Origin: Diphasiastrum complanatum
Lineage: Eukaryota > Streptophyta > Lycopodiopsida > Lycopodiales > Lycopodiaceae
Direction of reading: 5' to 3'
Length of the DNA stretch: 64,000 nucleotides
Assembly: GCA_029204225.1 (NCBI GenBank)
Contig: CM055099.1
Coordinates: forward strand, 45,405,489-45,469,488
The position numbers were made by a program, and so were the translations under genes. This document shows, in pieces, positions 61,701-64,000 of the stretch (position 1 is the stretch's first letter; each line of letters opens with the position of its first letter). Below the pieces are notes generated by a model. The model was not told the DNA's origin. It made no database searches and was given only the letters and a program-made list of their open reading frames with translations.

Positions 61701-64000
61701 GGAAGAGCTCTTCATTCTCCAGGAGAGAATGAATACCCAGCTCATGGAGATCCACCTCTATATACATAGTCCAGGTGGCTCATCTCCCTCCATAGGAGTC
61801 ACGCATGATTAACGACACGCGGCAGTTGTGCACACTGACGCGGGTCCATAACAACGAGTCACCGCGTGCCAATGAGACATTGACACATGGCACCCAAAAG
61901 ACCTATAGCTCCAGATCAACGTTCCGTCCCATAACTGAGACCGTCACCTCAAGTTTCCTGTTGCGTACCCTTATGGGTACGTAACACGTATATGGGACAT
62001 TGAGAGTGTTGCCTCTTTGAGATTTTGGTGATGCCCACAACTATGTATTCGATGAAGGCTTGGTGTACCATGCTTTCTCAGTTTGTTGGGATTATATTTC
62101 ACAATTTTGGGTGTCCATGCTTTCATGGTTCTTCAAAGAAGGCTTAGAGCCTGTCCACACCTCGTGGGGTGTCTTGTTTGAGAGGGCCTTGGTCGAACAT
62201 CTGTTCTGGACGTTGATCATTTGCACAGAGTTATGGATTGTGGTGATGAGATACTAAGAATAGGAGATATTTTTTTTTTAGTCTTATGTATCTTTGGTAT
62301 CTCACAGACATTGATGAAACTCCGTCTGTTTGTCTGTCTGTCTGTCTTTCTCAGAAGTGCATTTGCCACCCAATTGAAGTTCAATATTGTTGCTATGGTA
62401 AAGTATTTGACAACCAGTGTGGCCCTTTCTTCTTTGCTGCCTATCACTGCAGTGAGGCCATCACCATAGTTGTAGCAACCTCCAGTTTGCTACTTGCCCT
62501 TTGTCGCCTTGATATTGACTTTGACATCGCGTCCCCCTTTCTCTTCGTAACATTGTTGTCATAGCACGAGGAAACCAAGAAATACATTCGTCCCTTCTTC
62601 GTAAAGACCTCACCTTATGACATTCTCTTGATTGGTATTCCTAGCAAAAAATCCATTGCTATATGTTCTTTGAAGATCCTAGTTGGAGATGTGCCTGAGC
62701 CATTGGTAGCCATTGATGTTCATTATGTTTTTGTAATTGGAGGATGCGCTGTGGATGTTGTTTGTTGTGTTTATGCTTTATTTGATGCTAGTATCCATGG
62801 TTGAGCTCATAATAGTTGGGAAGTATTATGGACATCTGTGATTGAGTTCAGCCCTATTACCAAGTTGCAGGGCATAAATCCTCTTGGGACCCAAAGCCCT
62901 GATTTTGAGTGGCTTCATAGAGAGTTGCGCTCATAACTAACAATGCAACAGTCTAGCCTCTATTGAACCTTAGTATGTGGGTTTATATAAGACCACCAGT
63001 ATGTTCCAGATAAGTGATTCTTTGGAAATACGTTCAAGCTAACAGCAATTGAGACTGCAAGCATCTCATGAAACAACCAACCATTGATAAGGAGGAGGAC
63101 CCAAGACCAATTTATGCTATATCCAGACCCAGGGCACCACACTATAAGTGATAAATAATAAGAGATGCAGATGGTACACATGGATGTCCTGTTCGTGATC
63201 TGATGTCCCTCAAAGAGAAATTCTTATGATGCCTGTAGTGTTACGTCACTTACTGAAGGCATCTGATCTGTTATAAATCACTATTCCAGTGATAAAAGGC
63301 TCATTGATATCTTTACTTCCCAGGTCCTCTTTTGACTAATGCGTACTTAATAAAATTTAGACAGGCTTTCACCTTTGAGCTTTTATCCCTCACTGATGTT
63401 CGCCTCCAAGTGTCTCTTTTAGGTTTTATGTGCTGGAATGAAATTTAGGTTGCAGATGTTAATGCGGCCGGGTCTTTTAAATCTTGGAAAAGAAAGTTTT
63501 CTAACTCAAACCTCTAAGGAGTAGAGAGCATTAGTTCAAAGGATTTTAGTATGCTGTATATATCACAGAATTTGAAGCTTAGTTCTCTGTATTGATATTG
63601 CAAGATAAACTTCTTACAGTCTTTTCAAAAATCCTTAAGAACAGAAACATTCAAAGGAGCTCCATGAACTTGTAAGCATACCTTATATTCCAATGGTAGG
63701 TCTTAGACTGATCCTGGTTGGTAATACATTTTTCTTCTATATTGCTTGTTATCTCAGGCAATGTGGGCGCAGATCATGCCATTTTTGAGCAAGGAGCATC
63801 AGCAGGGAACGTGGGTAATGAGCGCCTCGTACAACAAAAATCTGCAAATCCAACGGCATTGCTCTTATCTTCTGCAATGCTGTTGCGTCATTTGCAGTTC
63901 CCATCTTTTGCTGACCGGCTTGAGCAAGCAGTCATGAACGTGATAAAAGAGGGAAAATATCGCACTAAAGATCTTGGAGGGACAAGTAACACACAAGAGG
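34243..64000 (+). CDS. NAD-dependent isocitrate dehydrogenase, regulatory subunit (mitochondrial), 3' end beyond window
   Basis: The encoded protein is a regulatory subunit of the mitochondrial NAD-isocitrate dehydrogenase, which oxidises isocitrate to 2-oxoglutarate in the TCA cycle as a heteromer with a catalytic subunit. Exons 34243-34782, 35007-35246, 43493-43571 and 63758-64000 join in frame to 367 codons up to the window edge. About ten C-terminal residues are missing. The N-terminus (about 1-34) is rich in Arg, Lys, Ser and Leu with only one acidic residue, as expected for a mitochondrial presequence. The mature part opens with [10 protein letters not shown]. Motifs: [47 protein letters not shown], and an IDH/IMDH-type signature [19 protein letters not shown]. 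The forms PLVTGAV and NCCMQ fit plant regulatory rather than catalytic subunits. The start Met begins the presequence; an in-frame upstream Met would add TG-repeat-encoded Cys-Val residues and is rejected. Nothing in the coding parts is broken. Paralogue number (IDH1/2/3) cannot be decided. Confidence 0.95.
34783..35006 (+). other. IDH intron 1 (224 bp, GC-AG, internally duplicated)
   Basis: The intron begins GC and ends TTTAG. Its second half repeats the first: GAGAAGATGATG at 34803 and 34908, and a decoy acceptor TTTAG|GTCACTAGGAAGTT at 34891/34892 mirrors the real TTTAG|GTTATCACGAAGTT at 35006/35007. The duplicated unit is about 105-115 bp and includes the first about 14 nt of exon 2. Confidence 0.8.
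35007..35246 (+). CDS. IDH exon 2
   Basis: It encodes 80 residues starting [17 protein letters not shown] and ending RPQQFDVM, phase 0 at both ends, with donor ATG|GTGAGT. It includes the conserved [12 protein letters not shown] segment. Confidence 0.95.
36733..37087 (-). repeat. 3' LTR of the truncated chromovirus
   Basis: 355 bp, starting TGTAAG and ending CGTAACA on the + strand. It includes the palindrome GCCACGTGGC at 36861-36870. Confidence 0.88.
37934..37986 (+). other. Copia-leader filler inside gypsy integrase
   Basis: The related full-length gypsy copy has about 20 bp here (around 46281-46301). This copy has instead a stretch containing GTGCTTTGTGCATT and AACAGGTTGAA...GATCAGGTCA. 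The same order occurs at 6733-6775, in the leader just before the gag start of the copia element, with about four differences. Confidence 0.8.
39193..40435 (+). repeat. Probable LTR of an unidentified copia-type element
   Basis: The 3' boundary is marked by TAACA directly followed by the tRNA-iMet primer-binding site TGGTATCAGAGC at 40436-40447. The 5' boundary is uncertain; a TGTTGAACC at 39193 is one candidate. Inside are four spaced copies of a GAGGAGGGCGCT motif (39470-39727) and iterated CAGCGATC-like sites (40130-40260). No internal coding part follows. Confidence 0.5.
40436..40447 (+). other. Primer-binding site (tRNA-iMet)
   Basis: TGGTATCAGAGC follows the LTR-like end TAACA without spacer. 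Confidence 0.7.
41111..41135 (+). repeat. (CT)n microsatellite
   Basis: About 12 CT units within intron 2. Confidence 0.9.
41960..42110. repeat. Cluster of GGGAACACGTTCCC-type palindromes
   Basis: At least five full or half palindromes of the form GGGAAC(A/G)CGTTCCC or TTCCCACG occur in 150 bp, with weaker copies at about 42290-42345. Several contain an ACGT core. This is likely a degenerate satellite or foldback repeat. Confidence 0.6.
43493..43571 (+). CDS. IDH exon 3
   Basis: A 79-nt exon encoding the conserved signature from VTPNLYGTL to GVMPG, ending in phase 1 (G|GTATTC). The flanking acceptor is CTTACAG|GTAACA. Confidence 0.95.
44616..44851 (-). repeat. Tandem duplication, 118-bp unit
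   Basis: CCACCTGATAAGCAAACAAA at 44616 recurs at 44734 with about 85-90% identity over the unit. On the - strand each unit reads a peptide with [12 protein letters not shown], so it may derive from a coding repeat. I do not recognise the protein. Confidence 0.7.
45081..45432 (-). repeat. 3' LTR of the 6.1-kb chromovirus
   Basis: 352 bp, TGTAATAG to CGTAACA on the + strand. It carries GCCACGTGGC at 45210-45219 followed by TGACGTGGC, an ACGT-element pair typical of ABA/stress-responsive plant promoters. Confidence 0.92.
45444..47633 (-). pseudogene. Chromovirus pol C-terminal part: RT thumb, RNase H, integrase, chromodomain
   Basis: This 729-codon open frame is the 3' part of the gypsy polyprotein. 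It starts inside the RT thumb ([20 protein letters not shown]) and covers RNase H ([19 protein letters not shown]). The integrase has an H2C2 zinc motif (from [12 protein letters not shown] to CQKCQ) and a catalytic core with [16 protein letters not shown] and TERVNQ supplying D, D and E. It ends with a chromodomain ([20 protein letters not shown]) that in chromoviruses directs integration to chromatin marks. All these domains look intact. The upstream RT is deleted, and the Met at its start is not a natural start. Confidence 0.9.
47566..47991 (-). pseudogene. Chromovirus RT palm segment (separate frame)
   Basis: It encodes [13 protein letters not shown], then [11 protein letters not shown] and FLDDILVYS (catalytic F-x-D-D form of gypsy RT), up to [10 protein letters not shown]. 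It is out of frame with the Gag-protease ORF because of a small deletion near 47995-48010. It then joins directly to the YYRRFVKEY motif near 47635 by a deletion of about 30-35 codons expected in other gypsy RTs. The short shared sequence GATGGGATATTAC suggests a microhomology junction. Confidence 0.8.
47982..50126 (-). pseudogene. Chromovirus Gag-protease-RT N-terminus
   Basis: This 714-codon frame starts at 50126 with an acidic N-terminus and a coiled-coil-like region. A retrotrans_gag capsid domain lies at about 130-290 with [14 protein letters not shown] knuckle ([14 protein letters not shown]) is at about 345-358. A retropepsin follows with the active site written D-D-G-A-T at about 436, a form of the motif also seen in some plant gypsy proteases. 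RT starts with [32 protein letters not shown] and [12 protein letters not shown]. The frame breaks at a small deletion after [11 protein letters not shown]. Gag and protease could still be made. Confidence 0.88.
50823..50835 (-). other. Primer-binding site (tRNA-iMet) of the 6.1-kb chromovirus
   Basis: The - strand reads TGGTATCAGAGCC one base inside the 5' LTR end. Confidence 0.88.
50837..51194 (-). repeat. 5' LTR of the 6.1-kb chromovirus
   Basis: 358 bp, nearly identical to the 3' LTR. The GCCACGTGGC palindrome is at 50966-50975. Confidence 0.92.
51270..51570 (+). pseudogene. Ty3/gypsy retropepsin fragment
   Basis: The + strand reads [20 protein letters not shown], then after one stop (about 51419) [20 protein letters not shown] and [14 protein letters not shown]. 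This is the D-T-G active site and the C-terminal IIFGADW motif of a gypsy protease. It belongs to an older element interrupted by the insertion at 45081-51194. No LTR is seen. Confidence 0.75.
51571..52250. other. Non-coding part of intron 3
   Basis: Positions 51720-51960 are rich in repeats of TTATCCAAGG and TTAATCCAAGG-like motifs. No gene is seen. Confidence 0.5.
52251..52775 (-). repeat. 3' LTR of the second chromovirus
   Basis: 525 bp. Adjacent + strand sequence TTCCCTCCCCCTTT is the complement of the purine tract. Confidence 0.9.
52788..53356 (-). pseudogene. Chromovirus integrase C-terminus and chromodomain (3' of the nested insertion)
   Basis: This is the continuation of the integrase from 58330, interrupted by the nested copia element. 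It reads [17 protein letters not shown], then after a frame break [35 protein letters not shown] and the chromodomain [20 protein letters not shown] frameshift near 53200 separates the first part. Confidence 0.85.
53361..53736 (+). repeat. 5' LTR of the nested copia element
   Basis: 376 bp. It lacks 14 bp (around 53500) present in the 3' LTR. Confidence 0.92.
53737..53748 (+). other. Primer-binding site (tRNA-iMet)
   Basis: TGGTATCAGAGC follows the 5' LTR without spacer. Confidence 0.88.
54160..54675 (+). pseudogene. Copia Gag (nested element), truncated before the zinc knuckle
   Basis: The start Met is followed by [19 protein letters not shown], the copia Gag opening, then a UBN2-type capsid region to about residue 170. 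A deletion near 54650 removes the linker and start of the zinc knuckle, which resumes as [11 protein letters not shown] in another frame at about 54668. The Gag-pol frame is lost here. Confidence 0.85.
54668..56369 (+). pseudogene. Copia zinc knuckle, protease and integrase (nested element)
   Basis: It begins with the residual knuckle and protease [16 protein letters not shown] (about 54845-54890). After a frameshift near 54930, the protease C-terminus continues ([18 protein letters not shown]-like motif). A pre-integrase HHCC domain follows with [11 protein letters not shown] and CEGCAMGKQ. The integrase core has [22 protein letters not shown] and GVAERKNRT, supplying the DDE residues, and then FLLNRSP. 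The end is an acidic linker. Open for 490 codons from 54897. The integrase looks intact. Confidence 0.88.
56366..57933 (+). pseudogene. Copia reverse transcriptase and RNase H (nested element)
   Basis: The RT starts [20 protein letters not shown], passes a frameshift at about 56745, and continues with [16 protein letters not shown] and the catalytic [10 protein letters not shown]. The connection and RNase H follow, with [11 protein letters not shown], a TGA stop at 57493-57495, [18 protein letters not shown] and [13 protein letters not shown], and the normal stop at 57937-57939. The stop sits where related elements have an Arg before KSTTG, consistent with CGA to TGA by cytosine deamination. 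The frame is offset from the integrase ORF by an indel near 56345. Confidence 0.88.
57934..58323 (+). repeat. 3' LTR of the nested copia element
   Basis: 390 bp, preceded by the purine tract GAGGGGGGG and followed by the CTTGA target duplication. Confidence 0.92.
58330..59811 (-). pseudogene. Chromovirus RNase H and integrase (second chromovirus)
   Basis: The frame begins after a deletion junction near 59760 with the RT thumb end ([20 protein letters not shown]). It runs through RNase H ([24 protein letters not shown]), the H2C2 integrase zinc finger (from [12 protein letters not shown] to CEQCQ), and the core with [16 protein letters not shown] and TERVNQ, ending where the copia element is inserted. 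SERDSKF replaces the usual SDRDSKF: the first residue of the motif is changed while the second Asp (DSKF) is kept, so the effect on catalysis is uncertain. Confidence 0.88.
59765..60307 (-). pseudogene. Chromovirus Gag (second chromovirus), truncated
   Basis: The start at 60307 leads to a Pro-rich N-terminus, a short coiled coil ([20 protein letters not shown]), and the capsid retrotrans_gag domain with [11 protein letters not shown] and [12 protein letters not shown], ending in IQEFQENL. A deletion then removes the zinc knuckle, protease and most of RT. The 1.15-kb leader upstream (60308-61461) contains no gene. Confidence 0.85.
61448..61459 (-). other. Primer-binding site of the second chromovirus
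   Basis: The - strand reads TGGTATCAGACC two bases inside the 5' LTR, one base off the usual iMet complement TGGTATCAGAGC. Confidence 0.8.
61462..61986 (-). repeat. 5' LTR of the second chromovirus
   Basis: 525 bp, same length as the 3' LTR and about 96% identical by eye. Confidence 0.9.
62286..62935 (+). pseudogene. Degraded coding sequence of unknown family
   Basis: One + frame stays open for about 217 codons with only two stops (62562-62564 and 62805-62807) and ends with TAA at about 62935. The second part reads [19 protein letters not shown], then [20 protein letters not shown] and [18 protein letters not shown]. The composition is protein-like rather than random, and the stops suggest a pseudogene. 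I do not recognise the family and no retroelement domain is seen. The first part overlaps a TCTG simple repeat (about 62325-62350), so its true start is unclear. Confidence 0.35.
62936..63757. other. 3' end of IDH intron 3, no gene
   Basis: No coding or repeat feature is supported. It ends with the pyrimidine-rich acceptor TTGTTATCTCAG. Confidence 0.6.
63758..64000 (+). CDS. IDH exon 4 (continues past the window)
   Basis: The acceptor TCTCAG|GCAATG restores the phase-1 frame. It encodes [19 protein letters not shown], then [41 protein letters not shown] and ends TQE. The remaining C-terminus, about ten residues in homologues, lies beyond 64000. Confidence 0.93.

Larger units (their letters stand above)
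52251..61986 (-). mobile_element. Second Ty3/gypsy chromovirus, interrupted by a nested copia element
   Basis: LTRs of 525 bp each at 52251-52775 (3') and 61462-61986 (5') begin TGTTAGAATCC and end CGTAACA on the + strand. The flanking 5-mers CATAT and CGTAT differ by one base and probably are the target duplication. The purine tract (AAAGGGGGAGGGAA on the - strand) and primer site (TGGTATCAGACC) are in place. Without the nested element it is about 4.8 kb. Internally, Gag is fused by deletion to RNase H, so protease and most of RT are lost. Antisense to IDH. Confidence 0.9.
43572..63757 (+). other. IDH intron 3 (20.2 kb)
   Basis: A canonical GTATTC...TCTCAG intron, in phase 1. It contains a complete but deleted gypsy element (45081-51194), a gypsy protease fragment (51270-51570), and a second gypsy element (52251-61986) carrying a nested copia element (53361-58323). 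The two outer insertions make about 79% of its length. The remaining sequence has a tandem duplication at 44616-44850 and a degraded ORF at 62286-62935. Confidence 0.92.

Overview
This window is nuclear DNA from a land plant with a very repeat-rich genome. The only conventional host gene I can defend is a mitochondrial NAD-dependent isocitrate dehydrogenase regulatory subunit on the + strand. Four exons are visible (34243-34782, 35007-35246, 43493-43571, 63758-64000) and the 3' end runs off the window. Its introns are about 0.2, 8.2 and 20.2 kb. Long retrotransposon-filled introns, tRNA-iMet primed LTR elements, chromodomain Ty3/gypsy elements and a plant L1 with a zinc-knuckle ORF1 would fit a fern, lycophyte or gymnosperm. 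The exact clade is inference only.

Left part (1-34 kb), upstream of the gene, is a mosaic of mobile elements. (i) 1790-5338 is an LTR element with a GCCAC target duplication that encodes only a Gag/zinc-knuckle/protease-like protein. (ii) 5533-11022 is a very young Ty1/copia-type element: two 654-bp LTRs identical by eye and a GAATA target duplication. It carries one uninterrupted 1195-codon ORF with Gag, zinc knuckle and protease, no integrase, a wrecked reverse-transcriptase remnant and a long unrecognised hydrophobic C-terminal part. This is my main candidate for something undescribed. (iii) 11.6-12.3 kb is a possible two-exon gene fragment of unknown family. (iv) There are decayed gypsy (13.0-14.0 kb, 27.3-29.1 kb) and copia (15.2-17.2 kb) pol fragments. 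(v) 20.9-27.3 kb is a nested inverted-repeat region, with an outer pair of about 890 bp and an inner pair of head-to-head LTRs of about 530 bp, plus a CT microsatellite and a minisatellite. (vi) 29.4-33.3 kb is a decayed L1-type LINE on the - strand with an internal inverted segment. Hairpin-forming repeats (33.58-33.85 kb) lie just upstream of the isocitrate dehydrogenase leader.

Right part (34-64 kb) is the isocitrate dehydrogenase gene. Intron 2 holds a truncated chromovirus copy (36733-38996, antisense) with a short piece of copia leader patched into its integrase, followed by a probable LTR plus primer-binding site (to 40447). Intron 3 holds a full-length chromovirus with LTRs and CAAGG target duplication (45081-51194, antisense, internally deleted). 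It also holds a second, different chromovirus (52251-61986, antisense, lacking protease and most of RT), into which a copia element (53361-58323, CTTGA target duplication, sense) has inserted. About 79% of intron 3 is these two insertions. All full-size elements carry breaks except the ORF of the 5533-11022 element.

No rRNA, tRNA gene or CRISPR array was seen. Boundaries of LTRs, target duplications, primer sites and splice sites were read directly from the sequence. Family names come from recognised protein motifs, not from a database search.
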